From positions 806,001-870,000 of the forward strand of contig JBAJFE010000018.1 in assembly GCA_037903355.1 (NCBI GenBank): a DNA stretch of 64,000 bases, in the 5' to 3' direction. Below the pieces are notes generated by a model. The model did no database searches, was not told the DNA's origin, and saw only the letters and a list, made by a program, of their open reading frames with translations. This document shows, piece by piece, positions 22,701-36,385 of the stretch. The stretch is from Trichuris trichiura (Eukaryota; Nematoda; Enoplea; Trichinellida; Trichuridae). The stretch's first letter is position 1, and every line of letters begins with the position of its first letter. A program made the translations under genes and the position numbers.

Positions 22701-25700
22701 CAAAAGCCTTTTGTATTCGTAATGAAATGTCTTTATTACGGAGTGAGTCCCGTTTAATGTGCAATAAAATCTTGAACTCCGGAGCTTTCGGGTCACTCGA
22801 GACCCGTCTTCAGGGGTGACCGCTGAAGACTGGCCTCGAGTGACCCGAAAACTCCGGAGTTCAAGATTTTATTGCACATTGAACGGGACTCACTCCATAA
22901 TAAAGATATTTCATTATGAAGACATACTGTCCCGTACCAAGAGATCACATCTTCAAGCCTTATATATTAATATAAATAGCGTGCAATATATGCGTATATA
23001 GTTTCGGTAAAAGTGAACCGCTACCGTGAACGCAAGTTTTCCTGCAGTTTTTCTAGGCTGTTGTTCTCTTGTGCGCGTAAATGTAAGTTCTTGCATATTG
23101 TGCGCATTTTACTATCTCCATAAAACAGTTTGCGGCAACATCGGAAACTTTCGGGATTCAAATTTTGCGTCCGTGTTTTCGTTCAATTAAAGCAGCGCCC
23201 ATTTGTTACTCTTCTGCTGAAAGATCATTTGAAAGTAATCTGAGGCAGCAGTTTGTTAGTCTCGCGAATGTACTATGCTCAATAGCTAAGCGCCGTACTG
23301 AGCTTCTTCTAAGCTAGCTTCTGGTTAGTTTATTTTTGCAAGCTCATTTTGCCTATTCCTTTTTCAGGTGCATACGTTTCAACCATTGTGGACGTTGGTT
23401 GGTGGCGGATTGCAGCATATTGAAAATGCAACAAGGCCAATGAGTGCTTGTCTGCATCGTGACTGTTCGTGGATCAAAGACAGCGTAGTCCAATTCAATC
23501 CAGAAAAGAATATGGTACTAACAAAGTTCGGTAAACAGGTGCGACTCTCTATTTACGAAAAGTTTTGAATTCATAGAAGTTTATCTTTTTAAAGCTTTAT
23601 TTCGGAAGCATGTTCTACTAACACGAAACGAAGGCATTGCAGGCTTTGTGTCGTTCACATTGTGAATAAAGTAGTTTTCATTATTCGTATCTCGTATTAC
23701 GTCGTTCGGTGGGATAATTTTCGATGAGTTGGTTTGGTTGATGTATTGGCAGTAGTAATTTTAAGAAGAACTACGTGGACAAGTGAGGGAATTTACCAGA
23801 ATTCCAAACGAAAAATTCAGAGCTAAGCGACGCGGGGTTTAAGGAGCACGCAGTTGACGGAAAGGTCTCTAGGTTACGGACTTATAGTTAATAATAACTT
23901 TGGTCAGACCAGTCCATTGTTTAAGGCTAAATGAATTTGGCTAATGCAAACTCTACATATTAGCTTCAATTGGGGATCGATCGGCAAAATTGCTCTTCCA
24001 AGGGAAGCTGTTTTTGGAAAGAGGGTAAGGCTTGAAATATAGAAATGCTTTTGGAAGCCCAACAGGTAACATTTCTTAGAAGACGACGCATGTAGTATGA
24101 TGGAAATCTTTGGCATTTTTGGTCATCATAGAATTGTTTATGTTCACTGCGTAGTCAGAAAGTTTTTTTTTAGTTAATAGGAGCTTTAATTTTGAAGTGA
24201 ATATACAATGAGATTTGGAGTAATCGTTCCGTGCTTGCAGAAAGGTATTTCACATTGAAAAAAGTTGACATAAATGAGGTTCTATTATGTTTTCTATTTT
24301 CTTAATTGCTGGAGTTTTTTTACCTCTGTAAAATTGATAACGAATGAAGCAATAAGACCGTAACAAAAGTCAGACGTGTTCTTAGAAACCTATTTTTAAC
24401 GTTTCTTGAAGACGCTTCTGCTAGATGTGCCTGTGTTTCTGAAATCATCAACTTAGTTGAGCTGTTGGAGTGGTTGTTTGACAGTGGTCGTTTTTACGTG
24501 CTAGTACTGCTTTAATACGGTCGTTGTGATTCTACAAGCTTGGAAAAACCAGGTTTCTTGAAGAACCAGGATGGCTGAGGGATAATGTTGGATAATCCGA
24601 AGGATTAAGCGGAGATTGCAAAAATGGAAATATTTAAAAAAACGCTGAAATGTTTGTCATGGAAGTTAACGCAGGTAATAGGACCAAGAAATTTAAGGGA
24701 TAGTCATAGCCCTGCCTTGGTCGCGATGAATGTATAATACTGAAATTAAAACAGAGAATGGATACTTTTCTGACCAACGAAGGCCCATCGTAAGACTATT
24801 TTTTCCTTATTACTTCCGATCACGGTAACTGGTTCGTAACAATGTGATTCCAGCAAATCCAAATTTCTCTTTCGTTTGTGTTCGCTAACTGATATGCACA
24901 CAGTAGAAATTTCGCTACAATCAGAGTGACGGTCATCCATCTCGTTGTAAGAAAAGTTAGCACTCAAACAAGAGTCAATACTTCCAGATTACTACTCGTC
25001 AAGATTTCAATGCTCGTGCTCTTGAGCTTTCCTAGTTCGGCACCGCCGTTTTACTTCACAGACGTTTACGGGGATTTTTGTTATTTTTTAGAACTTCAGC
25101 TCAACATGTGTTTTCATGTCTTTTTTCTTCTTTCGCCCCTTTTTTTGCTTTAAATAATAGAAGGGTGCAAATCTTACAGTTTTCTTTAAGCAGTCTGAAA
25201 TCTTTAGCACATTAGACACTGCAGTGCATCTTTTTAATATTGGAAGGATTTCACGGAACAAAAAGGAGACTGTTTACATTTATTATGTTTCCGACTTGCG
25301 TCCTTGTCAGTTAAGCATTTTACTGTTCTACAGCGCTCGTCGCGGGTCCAAAATCGAAGCGGTGTAGCGCAACTCAATTTGTGCAGTGTATCAGTATTTG
25401 GTGGGAAGTATTAGGAAAGACGGTGCTTGTTGTTTCCGGGATCAAAGTCAACCGAGTGTTATTTTCATTCTGCTAACTTCTGTGCTTGAGGAAACCTTCG
25501 ATTAGAAGACTCGTGAAAAATTTGCTTAAAAATAGAAGGCATAGGCAACGCATTTAAGACTGCCGTTGGCGATGCTTCCCCCATTCATGAAATCTGTACC
25601 GAACAGTTCTTTATATTTGCGGCGACACTTTTCTGAAGTTTTGTTAATGCAGCAACTCCGTAGCGGTTAAAATGAATAAAACTTACGCGAACTTTCAGAT

Positions 25701-27364
25701 CTGCTTTTTGTGCCGATTACTTCCATAAAGTTCATCACCTTTGCTTTGTTGCAGATAAGGTACGAACACATGGTCATCGCGATTGGCATGCAACCGAGGC
25801 TGGACATGGTATTGTTTTTTTTTATGTTTCGAGATCTTTCTTTGGTAGCTTGTATGTACACGTTTCGAAATAAGACTACATCTTATCCTTGTAAGCTCTA
25901 TAGTAGTGTATATATTGCCATTGTAGTTCGGCTTTATCATTCTATCGCTACTTCGCAGCGAGTTTTACACATGCTGATGGACTGAGAACATGGCAGTATG
26001 TGTCCAGCTACTGAACTTTCAAGGAAATGAAATGCCAACGTAAACTCGATATCATTTTGGTATTTGCCGGTTACTTTACCAGAACCGCTAGAAAGTACCA
26101 TTTTCATTAATCATAGTTCCTTTTGCTAGCCTTTTTTTTTCATGTTGGGCTTTGCAGTTTGTTCCACTGATCAACAGTACATTTTCTGTAGGTAGAAGGT
26201 GCCGAAGAAGCACTGGAAACACCCGGCGTTTGTTCCATATACTTTTCTAAGTATGCGCCAAAAGTATATCGCGAGGTTCAAGCTGTTCAATCGGGCAACC
26301 TTGTTTTCACGTTTCCCAAAACCGAAATCAAGTGCGGTGGTGCCCCGCAAAAAATAATGTATCTCACTGACTGGATACTACGGAAGGTGAAATGAGCTCA
26401 TCGTTTTGCTATCGCAGGATCTAGCTGCTCCGCATGTAGAGGGGTAACAGAGATCGTTGCAACATCAACTACAATTGCGCTCTTGGAATAATGTTCAGTG
26501 TTCCACATTACGCGAAAACCTTGTATCAGATCGCTCAAAGCCGAGATCTGCATGTTAATTTTTTTCATAATCTTGTCTCAGTGGATCCAGCCCGCCGCGT
26601 AGCCACGTTCGAAGTGGGAAATGGCGAAACTACTACGAAGAAACAATTTCCTGTACTACTTTGGCTCTGTACCTTTTGAATCGCACTTCTTTACGCAGTC
26701 TTTTTTGCAGTACGATATTTTGCATATTGCTCCACCGTTCTCTGCTCCTGAGGTGCTGCGCAGTTGCACCGCATTGATAGGCGAGCAGAAATATTTAAAC
26801 GTTGATCCGTTTACGCTGAGGCACGTCAAGTATCCCAACATATATGGCATTGGAGACTGCGCAAATGTGCCGACTTCAAAAACGCTCGCTGCAATTAGTA
26901 CGTGTTGCTTTCCGCCTCAAAGCAAAGCGTTTATGCATTCGTCGATTATTTCAGCAACTCAGGGTAAGGTGCTGCGTCGCACGCTTTTGCCTATATTGCA
27001 AAACAAGCCTTCCGGCAGCACGGTATGCTTTAAAAATACTTCGAATTTATTTATACGCGCAACATTTAGATAAAATACAACGGCTACACTTCGTGCCCGT
27101 TGTTTACAAGTCCGCATTCGGTTGTGATGGCTGAATTTGGCTATGATGGAAAAATCATTGAAACATTTCCTTTCGATCAAAATACGGAAAGGCGTTCATT
27201 GTTCTACATAGCTGCCAGACTGATGCCCATCCTTTATTGGACGCTTTATGTCAGGTAGTTTGTCCTCCCGTCGGTTGATGCATGTCCATAATTGCAATTT
27301 AAGAGGCTACTGGGAAGGGCCGTCAGTTTTCCGCCGTTATTTGCGGCCATTCACTTCTAACTAA
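19750..27364 (+). CDS. SQOR: Sulfide:quinone oxidoreductase, mitochondrial (5' end unresolved)
   Basis: This enzyme oxidises hydrogen sulfide in the inner mitochondrial membrane and passes the electrons to quinone, using FAD. The exons I can join in phase are ~19750-19868, 23368-23538, 25755-25808, 26192-26386, 26440-26652, 26711-26897, 26955-27022, 27070-27254 and 27304-27364, about 415 residues in all against roughly 450 in animals. The first exon carries the FAD-binding glycine motif LLIVGGGSGGIG and the acidic end VVEPSE. Later come LWTLVGGG and the family motif IKCGGAPQKIMYL with the first redox cysteine. GIGDCANVPTSKT carries the second redox cysteine, and the C-terminus contains YNGYTSCPL, AEFGYDG and LPILYW-like segments (MPILYWTLY). 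All listed junctions are GT-AG and in phase. The start is uncertain. ATG at 19668 joins in phase only through a weak GTTTTC donor at 19678 (MPEG|T...), and no clear mitochondrial leader is seen. Introns 1 and 2 are long (about 3.5 and 2.2 kb); the rest are 46-400 bp. Confidence 0.93.
22721..22915. mobile_element. Foldback MITE inside the first long intron of SQOR
   Basis: A 195 bp near-palindrome has arms of about 90 bp (22721-22811 against 22826-22915) starting AATGAAAT and ending ATTTCATT, with few mismatches and a loop of only about 15 bp. The arms share blocks such as ACTCCGGAG and GGACTCACTCC in inverted order. There is no coding capacity, and I could not settle a target duplication. It fits a non-autonomous DNA transposon of the foldback type. 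Confidence 0.85.
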
Positions 27365-30300
27365 ATGACAGTTTTTCTCGCTAACTCGTTGAAAGATTTG
27401 CTCCTTCTCCTGCGATGCTATCATTTGGTGGCGGACTTTGTGAATATCATCTCTGGACAACGGATGATCAAGCGTGCTTTGTCACTCAGTCCTATTAGCA
27501 CCTTTGAAATCTAAAGAAGACGATGATATATTTATTACCCTTCAATCTTTGTCCCATACACTTATCGGTGATTCGAAAAGCCCCGATGCAATGCTGCTTT
27601 TCAAAATGGGAATTAAGTTTTTTTCCTAAATGGTGATTATTGTACCTTTCTGTTCTTGTCTGCTTTTCGACCTGTAGTTCAACCAATTGGACATCGCCGC
27701 CATCAAGTCTTTTTCCAAAAAAGACATTACGTCTTTTGGCAGTTGCACAGCGCGGCAGTGTAAGTTGTGCGCTAATACTAGTCATCCGTATCTGTAGATA
27801 GCGTTTGATAAATAGGTGACATTTGGAAACCGGTTTCTTAAGGGAATGTCTCCAAAAACGCAGTGAGAAATTGGATTTTTCAGTTAAGAACTTTCCACTC
27901 ATCTGTTCAGTGCGCTGAGAATGGATAAGCGGTTGAACATGTCTGAGAGCTCAAGGTTGCAATTTTATTATTACTGAAATTCTGTCGTCTAACTGAGGAC
28001 ATTTTTTCAAAGAATATTTACTAACTTAGGCTGTAGCCTTTTTATTCCCTCTATGATATGCTAATAAGATTTGGCTGCAATATTTAAGCTTGTTCTTTTC
28101 AACTGCGTTGACCTTATTCGTATATATGATGCATTGGATGTTCCACCAATACGTCCTGCTCCACGGCTGTCTTTTTTCGTGTTTTCCTTGCGAAGAATTG
28201 GTATTATCTGTTGTACAGCTATGAAGAGTGAATTAAGTTTTAGTTCATTGCAAATTTGGCACATAGCTTCTTGAAGTATTGCATTGCTAGTTGCTACGGA
28301 TACGTAGTTCCCAGTTCAAAGTTTCGTAATTTCGTTGACGTCAAAAATGGGTCGGTCCGTGCTTCGCTTGACAAAATCATGCCAGTTTGTAAAGTCAAAA
28401 AGAAACTGGCACAACGAAGACCATTGTTGATGAAGCAGCTGACCTTGAAAAAAACCTAAAAAACGATCTAACAACAAACTTTCTTTTCCTTATCGCATTC
28501 TCCGGCTGATTACGAAAAATGAGATTGCCTACAGGCTACGTGTTGGGGATACAATTACCATATAACACTTCTTCGTATATTCTAGAACTCACAAAAGTCT
28601 GAAGTCCGTTAAATGTTTTTTGTACGTTCTGGATAACGGCATATTCTTGTATTTTAGTCGTTGCTAACAACTATGGGAGCCTATGGTTTGTGCGGCAGTC
28701 TTTATTGTTCCTTGTAAATTTCAGCATATGCGTTTACAATAGTTTCTAATCGATCAAGGGGGCAGTGTGCTCAATCTCAAATATTTCATGTAAACGGAGT
28801 AAGATTTGAAATTTATCATAACCGCTTGGTATTCTGTATATTTTGGCATTCATCACTATTCCAACACTGAGCAGCGCTAGATGTTTCGGGATGACAGTTA
28901 ATGGTGTCATATAGGGATGTACGGATGAACATCTAGACGTAATATTAATGCTAGCTCGAGAAACGGAATACGCTGTTAATTAGTTAGCTCATGGTCGGAA
29001 AGGCAAGCGAATAATATTTGTTCCAAAGAGTATATCGTCAGTACTTTTTTAACCAGTTATCTACATATTAGGAAGATCATCGAAATGGAGCACAAACGAG
29101 TTGCTATAGCAAGCTACCTCTCATTTTTAAAATATTAGTAATAACTGACAAAAGAAATGTAGGAAATTGTATGTATGTTGTTTTTATTATGACAAACTTG
29201 ACCAATGCAGTTTGATGCTATTGAATTAGGCTTAAGTCCTGTAATCGGCTGCTTCGGAAAGAAGGTCACCTGCCAAATTGCGAAACGTCGTGAAAACCCG
29301 CCAGTCTTTAAACATAGCATGCGGAAAACGCAATCATCGCAATTTAGGATGTTGCTTCAACGCTGGTTGTGCTAGTAAATTAAGAAGACATGCGAACATT
29401 CAGCTTTAATTTTTCAGCATTAAATGCCGTCCCTACGGGAAGAACAGCGAAAATAGCGCGTACAAAACAAGTTTGTTTGATATACCGTTTTGCAAGTACA
29501 TTCCGCCGACGTCATACAGCCAGTAAAAAGTTTTAGCCGTTACGCATTAGGAGTTTTAATCTTTCCTGTAAAATACATCGCCAAGTTTATTAAAAGGTTG
29601 TTTGCAGATGGAGCGCAAGTTACGTCTTGCCAGTTGTAGCTGTTAATAACTAGTTTGGTAGATAAAAGCTTGAAAATCAGATACCGAAAAAGAAATTTTG
29701 TAGGCTTTTCGCCCGACAAGAGGAAGCCATCTATTTCCCGGCTAAAGCCAAATTCCCGAAGTGAAAAAAAAACCAAAAGCAATAGAGCAAGCGAAGTTCT
29801 GCTAGCGCAGACAAACAAAATTAACTATGGGAAAACAGCTGCCAAGTTTGCGAACAACATTTGCTCTAGGAAGATGGATTTGTCGAATAGCATTGTCGGC
29901 TTTTGGCCCATTTTCGGTGAACTACAATTTTGCAACATTTCGTCATTGCACCGCTAGCAGTGCAGCATAAATTTCCGCGCCGACAACGAACTAGTTTCAA
30001 AGGTGCTCTTTTGCCGTTTCGAAGGGCCCCAACTGACAGGCAGACCTATTGAACCGTTATTGGAAACTGGAAAATTCGCTAACCGCTGTCAGGTTCGGTT
30101 TTTAAAATTTTTCTACGAAAAAAACGCAACATCGCTGCGCCACAGCGACGCCAGTATCAATCTGATTACGGCCCAATTGACTACGCTTCTAAGCCTAACC
30201 TGACTTTAAGTGCAAAAGGAAGGTGAAGTGCGTTTGTACCTGCGCAACACTACAGTATGTTGCCGTGAAAATTTCGATCTTTACGCCTTGTATTCCTAAC

Positions 30301-31756
30301 AGTTTAGCGCTGCTTGGCGTCATGTTGTATTAGTTGTCGGATTTATGCGCTAGGAGTTTTGTTGACCAGTGTTTGCCGATTGTAATGATCATTGATGCGG
30401 GTATCCAGCCGGTCTGTCTTTACCTAAGCAGCTGTGTCGATCAGCTGAGATGAGCCATTATAACGAGGTAAGAGGACGAATTCGCTTCGCAAATTTTCAT
30501 CCGCGTCTATTTGCTCTAACTGCAATATGCATGTCCGCGAAGTCTGAATTTCAACCATTTCCAGCGCAGCTGATCTATTAAGCGTTGGTCAGTCACCTTT
30601 AGGCGGCGCTCAATTAGGCATTGTACAGCAAGTCCAGTTAACTGACCATTAATGCAATTATAAAATGTCTGTTTGTTAATTCGTCAAGCTCGACCATTCT
30701 TCATTGTCTAATTCCAACCCTACTGCTTAGGCGGCCATTTATGTTCTGTCCGAACCTGGGTAGGAGTAGCAATACAGTTTATTACGCGCCTTTTAGGTGC
30801 AGCTGCCTTCCTCGGCATTGCATTGAGTGTTTGAGAAGCTTAACTGATGATATAAAGAAAAAATGTGGAGTCGAAAAGCTTCTATTGTTTCTCTACCGCC
30901 CAAAGCTTAGGGGTGATCAAAGATAAACTGCCTTACTTCCGTGTTGGAAGTTCCTTTTCGGAGGTTCCGTTAGATTGGATAATCTAGTATTCGAAGCGGA
31001 CGTCTTAAATTGTTATGCACAAGCAAAATGAATTGACAAATTAATTTCGCGCTTGACGCGTACGTCCATTTTTGTAACAAATTTTTTTTAACACTTGGGT
31101 TGCTTGTCCGTTGCTTCTTATCCTGAAAATATTTCATTACGAAAGCATCGCTTGTGCAGCCTTTCAATTGCAAATGTTCAAGCAAAGTCTTTTCTTTATA
31201 TTCTTTGCTCTTGTTCTTAAAGAACCTGATTATAGGTAGTACTGTATGCAGTATTGTTCGCTACTTATGCTTTTGCTAGCAGTCGACAGCGCAGGCGCAA
31301 TACTCTCCAGAGTTATTTTCAAGCAAGTAACACCGTTGTCCCGTTTGACTTCAGTTCGTACGGTCCTTACAGCGCATAGGACTTAAAGCTGGACTTTTAA
31401 ACAGCTGCACATAAATGCGAAAGAGTGAAATACTGTATAAAAGCTTAGCTGCGTACCAGTGAGCAGAACGTCAGCTGTCATCCCTTTAAGGGAATCAAAA
31501 TTTTAAAAAGAATCATGTAGGTTTCATTGATTTTTTGCAGTCGCCATTAACTTTTTTCCGCCAATACGTAAAATCTGAATTTTGAAAAAAACCCTACCTA
31601 GCATTAATGTCTGGGCGAAGAGGTTTATCTGCGCAATAGAGCAAACTCGCTAAAATTTTATTCGCCAGGAAAGTCTTATCTTTACGTAAGGTCGGATGAA
31701 TGGGTTTGGTTGCAAAGTTAGGTTGACTTTTCTGATCGAAGGTAGTCTATTTTCAG
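27365..31756. other. Intergenic DNA between SQOR and the NFI gene
   Basis: About 4.4 kb without a gene I can support. Scattered frames of 60-135 codons (the longest is 27495-27902, minus, 135 codons) show no domain or splice-consistent partner. The first exon and promoter of the NFI gene probably lie in this interval, since the first recognisable NFI exon starts at a splice acceptor. Confidence 0.5.
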
Positions 31757-34700
31757 TTGAACGGGGTGCATCCATTCGTCGAAGCTTTACTGCCATACGT
31801 TAAAGAGTTTGCCTATGTCTGGTTCAATTTGCAATCCGCAAAGCGCAGACGTCACAAGCAACGTAAGGAGCGAAAGATGCCGATAGAAGAAGAAAAAACG
31901 ATTAAGGAAAAGCTGCTGGTAGCTTACGCGCTAAGCGTCAGCTTTTGTCAAGATGCACTTTGCCTTTTCAGAATGAAAAACCCGAGGTGAAGCAACGGTG
32001 GGCCAGTCGACTGCTCGGCAAACTTCGAAAAGACATCCAACCGAATTGCCGGGATAACTTCGTTCTCTCTGTGACTGGTCGAAAGCCGGCGGAATGCATA
32101 TTGTCAAATCCGGATCAGAAAGGCAAAATGCGACGTATTGACTGTCTTGGCCAGGCTGACAAGGTGTGGCGTCTTGATCTCGTTATGGTAGTTCTGTTCA
32201 AGGTGAGATGTGACACATTGACGTTTTGCTTGTCTCGTTTAGTACGCATATTCTCTTTAGGGTATACCATTGGAAAGTACGGATAGTGAACGTCTGGAGA
32301 AGTCGCCTGATTGCTATCATTCCATTCTCTGCGTCAATCCGTATCACATAAGCATTTCTGTACGCGAGCTGGATTTATTTCTAGCCAACTTTATTCGCAC
32401 CACTGATCCGGACAGCGATCGAGAGGATGACGATTCCAAGGGTCATTTTTTTTTATCTATTCCTTTTTTCGCCTAACTTTTCGCCTTATTTAGACTCCGT
32501 GAACAACAACGATGGTATTTGGGGTACAGGCGTCTTTACCGCATACGAGTTGAAAACTCTGACGAGACGTAAGTTGCACTCTCTTATCTTTCTCCATGCT
32601 TGCTTGTCCTTTTGTCCCACTTTGTAACGGTGCCGCCATGGATGGTCACTTGGTTATCCATTTTATTATATTTTGTTATCCCGTTTCAGCGTCGATTCTA
32701 ACTCTGGTAAATGGCCAGTTGCACATTCCTCACGCGCTGCTAAGTCCGGGATCGCCTTCCATGTACACAGATTCTGCTGCCAGAAACGAGGCCTTCTTTC
32801 CAGCTCCAGCAAAGCGTAGAGCGCTTTTGCAAGGCAACATGGCGGACCCCAACAGGAATGCAAACAGTGGTAACGTGTCCGGAGTACCCGTTGGTGGTAT
32901 TGTATTGCCGGCTGGCCAGAAATACGCACGCAGCACTTACAACGTAAGTGTGAGGCTTCATAACAACCTCTCGCGGTGCTACTTAAGTGTTCTACCAATA
33001 ATTCGGCGTATGCTTTAACAGTTATACGAAGCAGCTCTTTGTACATGACTCATTGGCTTTGCCTGGTTGATGCTAGTGAAGGCAGCTTAATCGTTGTTTT
33101 TTTTTTAGTTAAGCGATCATAGTGGAAATCGCTCAAGGTCAGATTCGTTGGAAAGCAGCGAAAGCATTCGTGAAGAGCTGCTTATGGTAACTAGATCCGT
33201 TGGCAATGAACCTGTACTTAGGAGATGGCCATTGTTCGACGTAGACCGTGGTAGGCAGTATATGTTAAATATAATGAGGGCGATCAGCGTACTGTTGCTT
33301 TGAAGCTACTTCCGTACCTCCGAATCAGGTTATTGGTGGTAAAACCTCATTGTACTCATCGCCGAAAGATCCCACGAAACGTTCAACGCCGGATAAAACC
33401 TCCGCGGTACATCAGTCCTTCGATGGACCTATTACGAACAAGCTGGATCATTACCGCCGTCCGCAAGATCTCGCCCCCGGCATGTCCAAGTTGCTGCTGG
33501 CTACGCACGCTGGGGCCCAACCTACGGTGTCCAAAGAGGATTGTGCACCGCTTACTCGTCCATCCGACAATTCCGGTCGTCTACCTCAAAACTGCGTCGG
33601 TAGGTTGCCGCCTTGCTTGCGTAGTTAGTGTTCGAGATGGGCGGCCTTTTTTTTATTGCAGGAAACGCCACCAGTTGTCCAACCAATCACGCTGTAAATG
33701 TTGAATGTAGAACTGTTAGCGTTGACGTCTTGCAGAAGCATGCACTACCCGACTGTCGTGACATGAATTTCAACGAAGCCATGCTTATGACTTTAACAGA
33801 AGCAGACTACGTAAATATCTTATCTTTTTTTTTTAATACCAAGCTTGTCGCTACAAAAGCTTCGTACGAGGCGTAGAAATTTATCCTATATTATCTTTAT
33901 TACTTGAAAAACGCGGCTGTAATATATTAATGACAAACCCTTTTAGTAAGGCGCGCTTAGGCTTTTGAAAATTTTTTGACGACATCATCTTTACGCCACT
34001 CTATTGACTCGACATAGCGACTAATAGAAGAAGTTTCTGTTTTGCTACTCGATGATAAAAATTTTAATAAAAAAGCGCCGAACCGGCTACTGTTAAATGA
34101 TGCTTAGGTTATTTAATTTTTGAATTATTTTTTGGATATCGATGCTTTCGTCAAATTTCAGCCGAATCATTGTAGGTTGGTAGGAGTGGTGACATGTCGA
34201 GATTTGCTACCTCTTCTCGCGGAATAGCGCCTGCGGCCAATATTGCGACAATGGAGCAAGCAAAGTCGTGGCGACCAGATTTCGGGTTTAACAAGCCGAC
34301 GGTTGGATTTCCGCTGAATTCGAATAAGTTGGACGCGGCAAGCATGCACGCGGCCACCAGCAACCATCCAATGCCGTTGGCAGGTGTCAATTACTGCACG
34401 TCGAATTGCGATTCAATGGTTGGCGCTTTTGGTTTTCCGGCGGGCGAAGTTCTTAATACTTTTCAACTGTTCAGCTGCGTTCATTACAAAACATTAGTCC
34501 AGTTTGCAACAATATATCCGCAGCGGCTGCCGCGGCAGCGGAATTTCTTTCGCCAACGAGCTTTCTCATCGGTAGTCCATTGACGACGCCAAGAAATACT
34601 CCTCGTTCGACGCCAGTGCCTCCAAGGTTGTTACTTGACGATGGCAATCCGGATTTTGCATCTTTGATGCAATCTGTAATGGGTCATTCTGGCAACGATG

Positions 34701-35319
34701 AAGCTCACCTTATTCTCAAGGAAGGTATGTACGCCATTTAGTTACTGATTTTCATGTTTACAAGCATATAGAGGCACTCGCTCGCGCTTAAAATTATTAC
34801 ATCGTTAGAGATACTTTATAAAGTCACCTTCATGCTGTGTACGCGAGAATGTGAATGGAAACTGAACTTCATCTTTATCTCCGTGCATGACTTTTCATAT
34901 CAAGATTTCCAAGGCGTTCCTTCGTTGCTGCTTGACCTTTTAGAACTTCATTTCCGATCCTGTTATTTCTAGTGTCAGACCAATTTTTGAACTTCATCAA
35001 TTGCAATCAGCCGTCATCTGGTATATTCTCGCCTGCAACTTGTTCGAGCTGTTTGGATTCAACGTCCAATGTGCCGCCAAAAACATCAGTCGCTTCTTCC
35101 GTTGCCGTATCGTCCGTTATTTCGTCAACCTGCAACGACCATCGTACGCCTTTTTCGCATTCAATCGAATCGAACGGCTGTCAGCGTACTGCCGATGGTT
35201 CGACGGCTATTTTACCTGACGCGATCTCTGAGACAATTCCGTCAACTCGATCGGGTATGCGCTTGCGCGCAAGCCGCAGCAAATCCAGGTGTCTGAAGCC
35301 GACTTCGAAGGCTTTGTGA
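31757..35319 (+). CDS. nfi-1: Nuclear factor I (CTF/NF-I) transcription factor, 5' end missing
   Basis: This is a site-specific nuclear DNA-binding transcription factor of the NFI family. Exons joined in phase: 31757-31918, 31972-32202, 32261-32441, 32494-32568, 32690-32943, 33109-33186, 33329-33599, 33662-33810, 34176-34418, 34475-34724 and 34973-35319, about 746 residues. The first exon gives [22 protein letters not shown], the start of the NFI DNA-binding domain. The second gives [20 protein letters not shown], then [25 protein letters not shown] and [15 protein letters not shown], the SMAD MH1-like core. The third gives GIPLESTD and [13 protein letters not shown]. After this conserved part the protein is rich in Ser, Pro and Thr, includes a run of seven alanines and [12 protein letters not shown], and ends in a basic tail. 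The start codon is upstream of 31757. The 34418/34475 junction is my inference from a frame change, and its donor is weak. Confidence 0.93.
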
Positions 35320-36385
35320 CGACGGTCTTCAGGCTCTATTCTGCACAGTTGATAGTACAAGTTATTTTTCGTTGTTTAAATCCTTACTCAGCCCAGGTAA
35401 TAAGTTTCGCTGTTCATCGCGTTGCATTGACAATGAAATTGCGCGCGCTCTTTCTCAGTTATGCGTAATGTCAACTTTTACCCTCAAACGAGTGTCCGTA
35501 CGGTTTGTTCGGTGAGTTTTAAAATGTGTTCTCACCTTCTTAGATTCGAAGGTGCTGTTCGTTTGAAACATCCGCCGCGCAGATGACTGTTTAGGCCATT
35601 GATTATTTCATTGTTTCAATGCATCGCGCTTTGCATCTTTAAAACGCATCTAACGCTGTCCCCTATCCCCGTAAGTTGTTCGGAACGCCTTTCCGCATTC
35701 CATTATAATTAAAGTTGTGTCTTGCCTATGTAATAGTCGTTATACGTATATTCGTAATTTATTCGACCTCATATTTTTCTCTGCTACTTTGTCCCTGTGA
35801 CGCATTTTTGCCTTGCTTTTCCTTTCTCGTTGTAAGTTCGTTTTCTAAGCATTGCAAGGCAAAACGCCCGTACTTTTCGGTTTTCTCTTTCAGCTGTCGC
35901 TGTAGCCTTTACGACGACTGCAATTGAGTGTACTTTCTCATATGCATGCGTGAAAAGAGACGTTTTGCCACTATTTTGTTCTTGCAGAGATTGCTCCTTA
36001 ATTGTTGCCGTAATGTAATGCAGCTGATCAAGGAAAGCAGCGTAACAAATTGCCAATTACTTTCGGCTACCCTTCTTTGAACCAATGTCGCGCATAGCGC
36101 TTTGTTAGAAGGCAAAGATGCTAAGGTGCTTGAACTTACGTTTCATCTTTCAGAGAAAATATTTTCTAAATTAAAAAAATACGCAAGAACGTTTTTACTT
36201 GGACAGCTTACTTCGCGAAGCGTAGAACTGTAAACTCAGTAATCCGTACTGGATAATCGAAGGTGTAAATAACAGGATAATTTTTTTTATGGCAGATCAG
36301 ATAAAAGAATTTATTTTTAAAACATATAAAATGAGGAGCATGCTCCGAAACGCTCCGTTCAACAGTGGGAGTGCACCTGGATAGG
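35320..36385. other. Intergenic DNA between NFI and the cysteine-rich gene
   Basis: About 1.1 kb between two convergent genes. It should hold both 3' UTRs. On the minus strand an AATAAA-like signal occurs near 36310, a reasonable polyadenylation signal for the cysteine-rich gene. I see no other gene here. Confidence 0.5.

Noticed and set aside
27495..27902. 135-codon minus-strand ORF after SQOR
   Set aside because: No domain, no splice partner, and unremarkable composition; likely a chance frame.
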